Positions 29,201-35,787 of a stretch of 43,415 nucleotides of DNA are shown piece after piece (positions within the stretch are counted from its first letter, which is position 1; each line of letters begins with the position of its first letter). The stretch is from a virus. The DNA lies in IMG/VR virus record IMGVR_UViG_3300043786_000367, positions 1 to 43,415 of that record; one strand, given 5' to 3'. A program made the translations under genes and the position numbers. The notes under the pieces were generated by a model. It did not search any database. It was not told where the DNA came from and was given only the letters and a program-made list of their open reading frames with translations.

Positions 29201-31721
29201 ACGCGAAGCAATCGCTAGCATGCAGAATAGCTCCACAAAGATGGGCATGCATATTTCTGGACAGTTTGGAAAGATAATTATCCTTCGAGAGTCCGGCAAC
29301 GTACTGCAAGACGCTCTTGTTATTGCGCACGAAATTGGCCACAGCCTCTACAAAGAGGAGCGGAATAAAGCGCTTGAGAACTCCGCTATTCGTAAGCGGC
29401 TGTTTAGAGCCTATCAGTCATCCCCATCGTTCAAAGACCTAAAGGACAAGTACGGGTTTGATCTCGGCTTTGAAGAGTGGTTCTCTGACCAGGTGGCTTT
29501 GTGGGCTAACAAGCGGTACAGAAGCCGTCAGAAGGCTGATAGTCTCGTTAAGAAGTTCTTCAAGGACTTTGCGGCTCGCCTTGAGTCGCTCTGGAAGCAG
29601 ACATCGGAGTCTTTCCGTAAACGGTTTGGCGGACGACTTGGAGCCGTCAACGAAGACTTCGAGACGTTCATGGACGCTGTCCTTGAGTCCAGAAAGTCAC
29701 AAGTAAAGGAAAACGGCTTATCCTTTACTGAGCGAGCATTCGTATACGAGCTTAACGACCTTAATATTGCCAACGGCGGCGCAGCCCGAGCGGCGCACTG
29801 GCAGTCGAAGATCTCGCAGCTTAAGAAGAGCCCATACGTTAAACCTATCCTTCGGCTTGTATCGACGGCCGATGGCATCCTGCGTATGTACGCCGGTAAC
29901 GAAATAGCGGATATGTTTTACGTACGGGCCCAAGATCCGACCGGCAAAGGCCGTCTTGGTTTTGTACCGCAGTCGGCGCGTACGTTTGACTTGTATAAGA
30001 ACCGACTTGATACGGAGTTAGGGTCATTTGATGATCCGGCTCTGGACGCAGAGTTCGATAAGGCAGCGTCAGACACGCCGACCGCACAGTTGACCGGTAA
30101 GGCGCTGGCCATCCGCCAGTTCCTTGAGGACTTCTACTCAGAATACGTCAGCCCATCGAAGACTAAGATCGGCTTCCAGCGCGACTACTTTCCGCGTCTG
30201 CTTGATCTTGTGGCTATCTCAAATGACCCGCAAGCATTTGTCGATTTGATTCTGCAGGCCGACCCAAGTGCAAACCGCGCAAAAATAACTAGCAGAGTTC
30301 AGAAGCTCGTAGACCTTCAGCAGGCGGTAACTAACGGCGCCGACGTAGAAGGCAACCCGTTGGACCCGGCCGCTAGCGTTAACGAGGCGCTTGAGTTAAC
30401 GAAGAACTTAACTCGCCAGCAGCTTCGAGATAACGGCTTTTTGCTCCCGCCAAAGCAGGCGTTTTCTGAGTACGTCCGCAAGGTAATCAAGCGCGTCGAG
30501 TTCGACCGCGCTACCAAAGATGACCAGGGTAACGATCGCCTCAAGCCGCTGCTGGATGCTCTTGCACCAGAGGATCGCGAGCAGGCGCTGCAGGTTATCA
30601 ACACCTACATGGGTTATCGCGCTCCGCTCAGTCCGTTCTGGCGAAAGCTGAACAGCTGGGGGCAGTTCATTCAGTTCGTGACTATCCTGCCGTTTGCTGC
30701 AATCTCGTCTGTGACAGACCTGGCTGGTCCGGTTATCGCGTCAAAAGAGTTTGGCGACCTGACGACTGGCATGAAAGAGGTAGTAGCGACTATCAAAAAC
30801 CGCGAAGAGGCCAAACAGTTGGCTCGCGACATCGGTGTCGTTACGCCAGAAGCCGTGGCTAACGCGTGGATCACTGATGCGGACGCCGACTATATGGATC
30901 CGACCGCTCGTAAGTGGTCTGACCACTGGTTCTCGTTGACTGGTTTGAACTGGTTCACTCGGTTCACTCGTGAGTTTGCTACCGGCATGGGCGTGCAGTT
31001 CATTACGAAACACGCACGTAATGAGTTCAATAACCCGCGATCGGATCGGTACCTCGAAGAGCTTGGTCTGACCCGAGCCGATGTAACGAGCTGGCTCAAC
31101 AGTGGGCGCAAGCTTTCGACGCCAGAAGGTAAGAAGGTTACTCAGGCGCTGCAGCGATTCGTTGAATCTTCGACGCTGCGTCCTAATGCTGCAGAGCGAC
31201 CGGTGTGGGCGTCTGATCCGCACTTCGCTTTGATATGGCAGCTGAAAGGTTACTTTTACTCCTACGGTAAGGTCATCCTAGGCGGTATGTTCTCGGAGGC
31301 TGAAACCAGACTTCGTGAGCAGAATATTGGAACCCCGTGGCAGCGTGTTGGGTCCGCAGCCGGGCTGCTCGCGCTTACTGCGGTAGCGACTATGCCGCTG
31401 GCAATGCTTGGTATGGAACTTCGCGAGTACGCAAAGTTTGGCCTGGCAGCGTTCTTACCGTTCGTTGAGGCCGACCAGAAGTACTTCCGGACCGACCGTA
31501 TGGACTGGTCTGAGTATCTCGGAACGGCCTTTGAGCGGTCAAACTTTAGCGGGCCATTTGGGCTAGCTACAGGGGCTTCAAATGCTGCTAACTTTGGCGA
31601 CAGCCCACTGTTTACGCTTCTTGGACCCACGACAGAGACTATCGATACCGCTATGACTAATGGCTGGCGGATAGACCGGACGTTGAAAGACCGGCTGCTG
31701 CCAATTTATAACCAGCTGTAA
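26271..31721 (+). CDS. Giant internal virion protein with zinc-metallopeptidase motif, 1816 aa
   Basis: The 1816-aa protein is the largest in the window and follows the gp15-like gene, the place of T7 gp16. It has hydrophobic segments near residues 130-150 and again near 1465-1495 and 1690-1710, suited to membrane insertion. In the middle lies IAHEIGHSLYKEE (HExxH, 1020-1024), with FEEWF (E1068/E1069) about 44 residues later as a possible third ligand, so it seems to hold a zincin rather than the lytic transglycosylase of T7 gp16. The C-terminal part (WFTRFTREFATG) recalls large polyvalent phage proteins. It likely forms the inner-membrane part of the ejection channel. No RNA polymerase motifs were found in it. 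Confidence 0.85.
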   Translation: MAERTLVLPEQEDQFTSFLRDVYSSTPEEDAQFQRFAAGENAPQLPTAPGNLQEVFSAGIESGVQGLTADLEYFKALGNTLMGDEQAAALNIQEARLREEFAAAPVQGLDTFEQFLDQPTFGGFIEQATKSFGQVLPSAALSIAGAGTGAITAAVGRGVLNQVNKQVAKRIIKDSVERTANGVADPVEQQIAELAYGSLRTAAKRGAIGGAFAAEYAPMSGSNLSEALEAGQPLDQANALRAAAIGIPQAAIGVGSEYALLKLIGEQATKRAAVEGGVFANFAKRLGTGALQGGAIEATTEVAQEGISVLNRADLDPLFTAEDAKMRLAEAAFAGFFGGAAPGGAGGAIGGTLDAVSSMKPGQGVLTNVGNIVEKAKGFLETARGQRVDQQINNEQFGDVAAGLTTPESEGDIDAQLRAMVDPSSGKKAVWIAGAAPKFNAPQNRVKTASINGTLAYSAFVPGRGTIVSTDEDVVREVIAAGASDKALQIALGYSAVKDYSAPGDIVVQALDRNGRVISEEVTSPEGVSAAFEAARNLMPEGGSIQQTTVEKALEDRKRRFESEQRVEVRDIDLSDEQTDETDADQVEMFGQGVQAVEGQRTVVRAYGRKTDPNRVFDNTQSARASYDTVFGETNWADPRFASMTEAMLNAAVNEQRSNPDSAVSIEDTPDGGYQIVRDDFGDLFRSIDTAGNEVRLNLPEFLRSAIQRARRSKYAQNSRVTIVGPDGKKSAVNLVDLTAAGQRLLEGREGSGFQLRQDPRTGATYVSPEAAARAGLLEVLGDLAVEGYDVQIDGQSLFPGFQLTPDRNQAAAGRIPARLGNVTAAVIGGRQRSLNDLLNPVQESVMTAEERQAALAAEPLGPPRDDVSDGRTETERMIESSVTGGELLTPMNIDTPRSAIDLRAGRAPTTVSPLAERRSAQERISNAINSMVGDIVRDLFDSLKFADPPHIFTFAELIAMSDDQLLQLFGGALNPVREAIASMQNSSTKMGMHISGQFGKIIILRESGNVLQDALVIAHEIGHSLYKEERNKALENSAIRKRLFRAYQSSPSFKDLKDKYGFDLGFEEWFSDQVALWANKRYRSRQKADSLVKKFFKDFAARLESLWKQTSESFRKRFGGRLGAVNEDFETFMDAVLESRKSQVKENGLSFTERAFVYELNDLNIANGGAARAAHWQSKISQLKKSPYVKPILRLVSTADGILRMYAGNEIADMFYVRAQDPTGKGRLGFVPQSARTFDLYKNRLDTELGSFDDPALDAEFDKAASDTPTAQLTGKALAIRQFLEDFYSEYVSPSKTKIGFQRDYFPRLLDLVAISNDPQAFVDLILQADPSANRAKITSRVQKLVDLQQAVTNGADVEGNPLDPAASVNEALELTKNLTRQQLRDNGFLLPPKQAFSEYVRKVIKRVEFDRATKDDQGNDRLKPLLDALAPEDREQALQVINTYMGYRAPLSPFWRKLNSWGQFIQFVTILPFAAISSVTDLAGPVIASKEFGDLTTGMKEVVATIKNREEAKQLARDIGVVTPEAVANAWITDADADYMDPTARKWSDHWFSLTGLNWFTRFTREFATGMGVQFITKHARNEFNNPRSDRYLEELGLTRADVTSWLNSGRKLSTPEGKKVTQALQRFVESSTLRPNAAERPVWASDPHFALIWQLKGYFYSYGKVILGGMFSEAETRLREQNIGTPWQRVGSAAGLLALTAVATMPLAMLGMELREYAKFGLAAFLPFVEADQKYFRTDRMDWSEYLGTAFERSNFSGPFGLATGASNAANFGDSPLFTLLGPTTETIDTAMTNGWRIDRTLKDRLLPIYNQL

Positions 31722-31730
31722 GGGGTACCT

Positions 31731-31886
31731 ATGGAACTCTTTGAAATCTTTACTCGCGCATGGCCAGTTATTCTGGCGATGATCACCCTTATCATCGTGC
31801 TGTCTAAGCTGGATCTGCGGGTCGCGGTATTAGAGGATAAGATCAAGACCTTGTTTGATCTGCTTAACAAGAGGAACGAAAAATGA
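31731..31886 (+). CDS. Single-span membrane peptide, 51 aa, in lysis cluster
   Basis: A 51-codon frame directly after the giant protein. One hydrophobic helix (AWPVILAMITLIIVL, about 10-25) is followed by a charged heptad helix (LDLRVAVLEDKIKTLFDLL). The stop overlaps the start of the holin-like gene (AAATGATG). Size, topology and place suggest a pinholin, holin regulator or spanin-like piece; the sequence does not decide. Confidence 0.68.
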   Translation: MELFEIFTRAWPVILAMITLIIVLSKLDLRVAVLEDKIKTLFDLLNKRNEK

Positions 31887-32368
31887 TGACTATGATTAGT
31901 ACCTTCCTGTCATTTTTGGCAGGCGGTCTTCCTAAGATTTTGCAGATTTTTCAAGATCGACAGGACAAGAAACACGAGTTGGCCTTGGTTGCCGCGCAGA
32001 AGGAGCGTGAGTTGGCTTTGGCCGAGAAGGGCTTTCTTGCTCAGGCTCGGGTTGAAGAGATCAAACTGGAGCAAATCCAAACTCAAACGGCAGGCGAAGA
32101 GCGCCAATCCCTGTATCAGCACGACATCGAGATCGGCAAAGGTGCATCCCAGTGGATGATTAACCTCCGGGCCTCCGTTCGCCCGGTCGTCACCTACATC
32201 TTCGTGTTGGAGCTTGTCGCCCTTAACATTACGGGCATCTGGTACGCCTGGAACCAAGGCGTACCGTTCGCCGTGGCTATGGAGAACGTGTTTGGTGATG
32301 ACGAGATGTTGATCCTCAGCAGCATAATCGCCTTCTGGTTTGGCACTCAGGCGTTCAACAAGAAGTGA
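31883..32368 (+). CDS. Holin-like membrane protein, 161 aa
   Basis: The 161-aa protein has a hydrophobic N-terminus (about 6-23), a long charged coiled coil (KKHELALVAAQKERELALAEKG, 28-80) and two C-terminal hydrophobic segments (VRPVVTYIFVLELVALNI and LILSSIIAFWFGTQAF). This recalls three-span holins of the gene-transfer-agent type. It ends inside the GTG of the endolysin, so the two are translationally coupled. It would form the pore that releases the endolysin. Confidence 0.75.
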   Translation: MMTMISTFLSFLAGGLPKILQIFQDRQDKKHELALVAAQKERELALAEKGFLAQARVEEIKLEQIQTQTAGEERQSLYQHDIEIGKGASQWMINLRASVRPVVTYIFVLELVALNITGIWYAWNQGVPFAVAMENVFGDDEMLILSSIIAFWFGTQAFNKK

Positions 32369-32880
32369 AAGTCTCCCCCGCCGCCATCCAGATGATCAAG
32401 CACCACGAAGGGGTGCGGACTAAGCCTTACCGCTGTCCTGCCCTTTTGTGGACGGTCGGCGTGGGCCACGTAATTGACCCAACCCACACGAGGATAAAGT
32501 ATGAGGAGCGGCGTAATATATCGGTACCCCCTGGCTGGGACAGAGTCCTCTCCGTGGGAGAAGTTGACGCTCTTCTTGCTGAAGACCTTGGCCGTTTTGA
32601 GCGTGGTGTACTTAGACTGTGTCCTGCTGCTGCTGGCCGTCAGGGAGTTTTCGATTCTCTCGTCAGTTTTGCCTTCAACGTGGGCCTCGGCAATCTCCAG
32701 CGTTCTTCCCTTCGGATGAAGACCAACCGGGGCGAGTTTGAGGAAGCGGCTGATGAGTTCCTGAAGTGGACTAAGGCCGGTGGCCGGGTACTTCCTGGCC
32801 TGGTCAAACGGCGTATGGACGAGCGTTCCTTGTACTTGTCCGGCGTGCATTGTACAAACGATCCTGCTAATATCCGGTAG
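32365..32880 (+). CDS. Endolysin, lysozyme of the T4/P22 (GH24) type
   Basis: The 171-aa muramidase has HHEGVRTKPYRC with the catalytic E15, then C24 and T30 in the E-8aa-(D/C)-5aa-T spacing of GH24 enzymes; the middle residue is Cys instead of the Asp of T4 lysozyme. WTVGVGH (29-35), SFAFNVGLGNLQRSSL and LPGLVKRRMDERSLYL match the family. There is no signal peptide, so it depends on the holin. The GTG start overlaps the holin stop (GTGA). It cuts peptidoglycan at the end of infection. Confidence 0.93.
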   Translation: MKVSPAAIQMIKHHEGVRTKPYRCPALLWTVGVGHVIDPTHTRIKYEERRNISVPPGWDRVLSVGEVDALLAEDLGRFERGVLRLCPAAAGRQGVFDSLVSFAFNVGLGNLQRSSLRMKTNRGEFEEAADEFLKWTKAGGRVLPGLVKRRMDERSLYLSGVHCTNDPANIR

Positions 32881-32911
32881 GGGATCTCTACCTCCACACG
32901 AAGGGTTTAAG

Positions 32912-33244
32912 ATGGCAGAGAAAATTAAACTCGTTCAAGGGGACACCCGCCCTCAGGTGCGCCTCACGCTTACCGACGAAAATACGGGTCAGGTCATAGA
33001 CCTAACGGGTGCTACCGTTACCCTACACTTTCGCTCTGTCGGCGCTACTACTTCGTTGTTTTCACGGCAAGGCGTAGTTATTGACGCCCCAAACGGCATC
33101 GCTGTCGTTTCCTGGCAAGCCGGTGACCTTAACGTCCCGGCTGGTGAGTACGAGGGGGAGATCGAGGTCTACTGGTCCGCGACCAACGCGCGCCAGACAG
33201 TTTACGACTTGTTGAAGTTTAAAGTCCGTGAGGACATCGCGTGA
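32912..33244 (+). CDS. Tail structural protein with BppU-N-like domain, 110 aa
   Basis: The 110-aa protein starts MAEKIKLVQGDTRPQVRLTL and continues with VIDLTGATVTLHFR and a strand-rich C-terminal part. This matches the small beta domain found at the N-terminus of baseplate upper proteins (BppU-like) and similar tail parts. I chose the ATG at 32912, behind AAGGG; the frame upstream overlaps the lysozyme gene. It overlaps the next gene in GTGA. Confidence 0.75.
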   Translation: MAEKIKLVQGDTRPQVRLTLTDENTGQVIDLTGATVTLHFRSVGATTSLFSRQGVVIDAPNGIAVVSWQAGDLNVPAGEYEGEIEVYWSATNARQTVYDLLKFKVREDIA

Positions 33245-34746
33245 AACTGACTGCCGCTTGGACAGTCATAAAGAGCGCCATATCTTCCCAGGCGCTCTCT
33301 GCATCGGTTTCCGCCGTGCAGTTAGCCGCAGCTACTCAGGCAGCGGTCATTACGCTAGTCTATGAGCTGGGGCTGTTTTTACTCCTTGTCGATCGGGAAG
33401 ACGGAGTTTCCGTAGACGAAAACCTGCAGCGTTCTTTTTCGAAGCGTTTAACTGACGCATTTAGGGCAGTCGATGCCCATGCTTTAGGTTTCCAGAAATC
33501 GGCCCAAGATGCAGTCGCCTTAACAGATGCCGAAACGCTGGCTATCTTTAAGAACAACTCAGACCTACTTCAACTTGTAGACATCCGAGCCGTAGCAGTG
33601 GCAAAGGCGCTGGCAGACGGCGCCTTGACGCAAGACAAATTGGTCAATGCGGTCTACAAGGCTCTCGTTGATCTTGCCGCTGTTATAGACAATAAGTCGC
33701 TCGCTACCGGCAAGGTGGTCGGAGACGCGCTAGCCATTGCCGATGAAGCGTTTGCCTCGGTCTCCAAATCGCTGACTGACACAGCAGTTCTGTCGGACTT
33801 GCATCAGTTCTCTGCCCAAAAGAGCCTCTCCGATGTCGTCGGAGTAACCGATGACATCGACGGTGCTTTGACTATTGAAGACGACCAAGAGGTCAACTTC
33901 TTTAAGTTTACTAGCAACGTTGCTGCAGCTACTGACAACTTTGTTCGTCAGGTTGACTACGTACGCCAGTTTGACGACGCCGGGTTTGTCGCTGACCAGA
34001 GTGTTCTGGCCAGCAATAAAGCCCTCGCCAATGATGCGGAACTGACTGACGCAGCAGCACGCGTGTTTGACAAAGGCCTCTTTGAGTTCCCGTCCGTTGC
34101 TGATGCGTTCGTAAGCTCGGTACAGAAGGCCGTCGATGATCTCATCCGTGCTACTGCTGAGGATCAGCACGAACTGCAGATCAACAAGATTGTAGCCCAC
34201 GTTGCAACAGTCACGGATACTATCCTACTTGCGCTGACGTCGATACGTAACGCTGCTGACTCCGGTATTTTGTCTGACGTAGATGTCTTGGAGATATCTA
34301 AGGCGCTTAACGAAGCATTGTCAGTTGCTGACACAGCTGTAGTATCGTTGTCGAAGCCTTTATTTGACAGCGTTGATCTGTTTGACCTGGTATCACAAGA
34401 ACTGTCTAAGCCTCGCGCAGACAGTTCGTTGGTATCAGACGATTCTGTCTTGGCTTTGTTTAAGGGGCTAGCAGACGAAACTCAGATCTCTGATCAGTTT
34501 GTCTTGATTGCTACATACCTACGTAGCATTGATGATTCCTCTGTAGCAGTTGACCAGTTGGTACGCTTGCTATCAAAAGTCCTGTCTGACTCAACCACTG
34601 TCTCGGATTCGCCGTTCAAGCAACCGAACTTAGGTAAGTCGGATTCTGTGTCAGTAGGAAGTTCGGGAACGCTACTGATGCAAGGGTACTGCGATATTAC
34701 GTATTTCGCAGAAGACTTTGTCGGTAGTTCTCGGTCATTTACTTAG
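33241..34746 (+). CDS. Tandem-repeat tail-fibre protein, 501 aa
   Basis: From residue 65 or so the protein is built of about 20 imperfect repeats of 18-21 residues with the pattern K-x-L-x-D-x5-D (examples: SKSLTDTAVLSDLHQF, SKALNEALSVADTAV, FKGLADETQISDQFV). Such acidic repeats suggest a long, rod-like, perhaps trimeric fibre shaft. The N-terminus is hydrophobic and the last 40 residues are Ser-rich with an aromatic end. It lies between lysis and fibre genes. The function as a side-fibre shaft is inferred. Confidence 0.72.
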   Translation: MKLTAAWTVIKSAISSQALSASVSAVQLAAATQAAVITLVYELGLFLLLVDREDGVSVDENLQRSFSKRLTDAFRAVDAHALGFQKSAQDAVALTDAETLAIFKNNSDLLQLVDIRAVAVAKALADGALTQDKLVNAVYKALVDLAAVIDNKSLATGKVVGDALAIADEAFASVSKSLTDTAVLSDLHQFSAQKSLSDVVGVTDDIDGALTIEDDQEVNFFKFTSNVAAATDNFVRQVDYVRQFDDAGFVADQSVLASNKALANDAELTDAAARVFDKGLFEFPSVADAFVSSVQKAVDDLIRATAEDQHELQINKIVAHVATVTDTILLALTSIRNAADSGILSDVDVLEISKALNEALSVADTAVVSLSKPLFDSVDLFDLVSQELSKPRADSSLVSDDSVLALFKGLADETQISDQFVLIATYLRSIDDSSVAVDQLVRLLSKVLSDSTTVSDSPFKQPNLGKSDSVSVGSSGTLLMQGYCDITYFAEDFVGSSRSFT

Positions 34747-34760
34747 TGAGGTCTTTTTAG

Positions 34761-35222
34761 ATGAATACGCTCGAAAGTTTGAAGGTGAAGGGTCGCCTGA
34801 ACATTGTTCTGCGCGACAAAGACGGTAACGTCAAGGACGAGCGCGAGGTCGATAATCTCGTCGTCAGCTCGGGCTTGGCTTACATCATTAGCCGTATGGT
34901 CGGCACGTCGAAGGCTGTCATGTCTCATATGGGTCTCGGCTCTGGTACCACGGCTGCTGCCGCTGGTCAGACCGATCTCGTGAGCGTGCTTGGCTCACGT
35001 GAGGCTCTTGATTCCAGCACGATCGCTGGCACGGACAACGAAAAGGTTGTTTACGTTGCCTCGTTTGAGCCGGGTGACGCGACTGGTGCTGTGACCGAAG
35101 CGGGCATTTTCAATGCCTCGACGGCTGGTGACATGCTCTGCCGCACCGTGTTTCCGGTTGTGAACAAGGGCGCAGATGACGCATTGTCCGTTACTTGGAC
35201 GATCACGTTGTCAGCGGTCTAA
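34761..35222 (+). CDS. Tail-associated structural protein, 153 aa
   Basis: The 153-aa beta-rich protein begins MNTLESLKVKGRLNIVLRDK, with DNLVVSSGLAYIISRM and MGLGSGTTAAAAGQTDL. This pattern is common in phage structural proteins next to tail fibres (often annotated as tail fibre or virion protein). Codon use is GC-rich, unlike the flanking fibre genes and like the capsid, so it may be abundant. It has a GAGG ribosome site. Confidence 0.75.
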   Translation: MNTLESLKVKGRLNIVLRDKDGNVKDEREVDNLVVSSGLAYIISRMVGTSKAVMSHMGLGSGTTAAAAGQTDLVSVLGSREALDSSTIAGTDNEKVVYVASFEPGDATGAVTEAGIFNASTAGDMLCRTVFPVVNKGADDALSVTWTITLSAV

Positions 35223-35234
35223 CAGAGACCGTAA

Positions 35235-35447
35235 ATGTCAACGGTAACTCTTAGAAACGTAAAGGGATCGCCGCTGACTAATGCGGAGGTTGATGCTAAC
35301 TTTTCGAACTTGAATAGCGACAAGTCGGAAAAAGCAGCCAACCTCAGCGACCTCACTAGCGCGAGTACCGCCCGGAGCAATCTGGGCGTGTACTCAAGCG
35401 CTGAGGTAGACAGCAAAGCGATTGCTATGGCTATCGCTCTGGGGTAA
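35235..35447 (+). CDS. Small tail-fibre segment protein, 70 aa
   Basis: The 70-aa product starts MSTVTLRNVKGSPLTNAEVDANFSNLN, a motif that recurs at the start of phage tail-fibre segments, and continues with LTSASTARSNLGVYSSAEVD, another fibre-type repeat unit. It seems to be a fibre module encoded alone rather than as part of a long chain. It ends three bases before the next ATG. Confidence 0.72.
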   Translation: MSTVTLRNVKGSPLTNAEVDANFSNLNSDKSEKAANLSDLTSASTARSNLGVYSSAEVDSKAIAMAIALG

Positions 35448-35450
35448 CAC

Positions 35451-35777
35451 ATGGCTTTTAAATCGATCGCATTGCCGAACATCGGCACATCAGGATCGCC
35501 TTCGACTGTTACTACTACCGTACAGGCTGGGGAAACCCAGACCCTTATTGGGTTAGCTTTTGCCAACGCAAGCGGTACAAACGTGACTATTTCGGCGAAA
35601 CTGAACAAGAGTGGCGGCGCTTCTGCGTTCTTAATTAAGGACGCACTGGTTCTTCCAGGCGGAGCGTTGGCGGTGGTAGGCGGCGATCAAAAAGTGGTGC
35701 TCGAAACGGGCGACACAATTACTGCGTACGCAAGTGCTAGTAATTCAGTCGACGCTACTCTGTCTTACCTCGTCTGA
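35451..35777 (+). CDS. Small beta-rich tail protein, 108 aa
   Basis: The 108-aa Ser/Thr/Gly-rich protein appears to be a single beta sandwich (TQTLIGLAFANASGTNVTISAKLNK; DTITAYASASNSVDATLSYLV). Similar small proteins occur with phage tail fibres. It is preceded by a GGGGTAA site and followed after 10 bp by a large fibre gene. A fibre-linker or decoration role is likely, but the family is not certain. Confidence 0.68.
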   Translation: MAFKSIALPNIGTSGSPSTVTTTVQAGETQTLIGLAFANASGTNVTISAKLNKSGGASAFLIKDALVLPGGALAVVGGDQKVVLETGDTITAYASASNSVDATLSYLV

Positions 35778-35787
35778 GGATTGAGCA

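Noticed and set aside
26271-31721. The 1816-aa protein as the N4-type virion RNA polymerase
   Set aside because: I looked for the fingers and palm motifs (R-x3-K-x6-YG and the catalytic Asp motifs) and found none; the zinc-peptidase motif and membrane segments fit an ejection protein better.
32501-32719. Plus-strand 72-codon frame inside the endolysin with a hydrophobic segment; possible embedded spanin
   Set aside because: It has no lipobox or periplasmic coiled coil and no ribosome site, and the frame is explained by the lysozyme codons.
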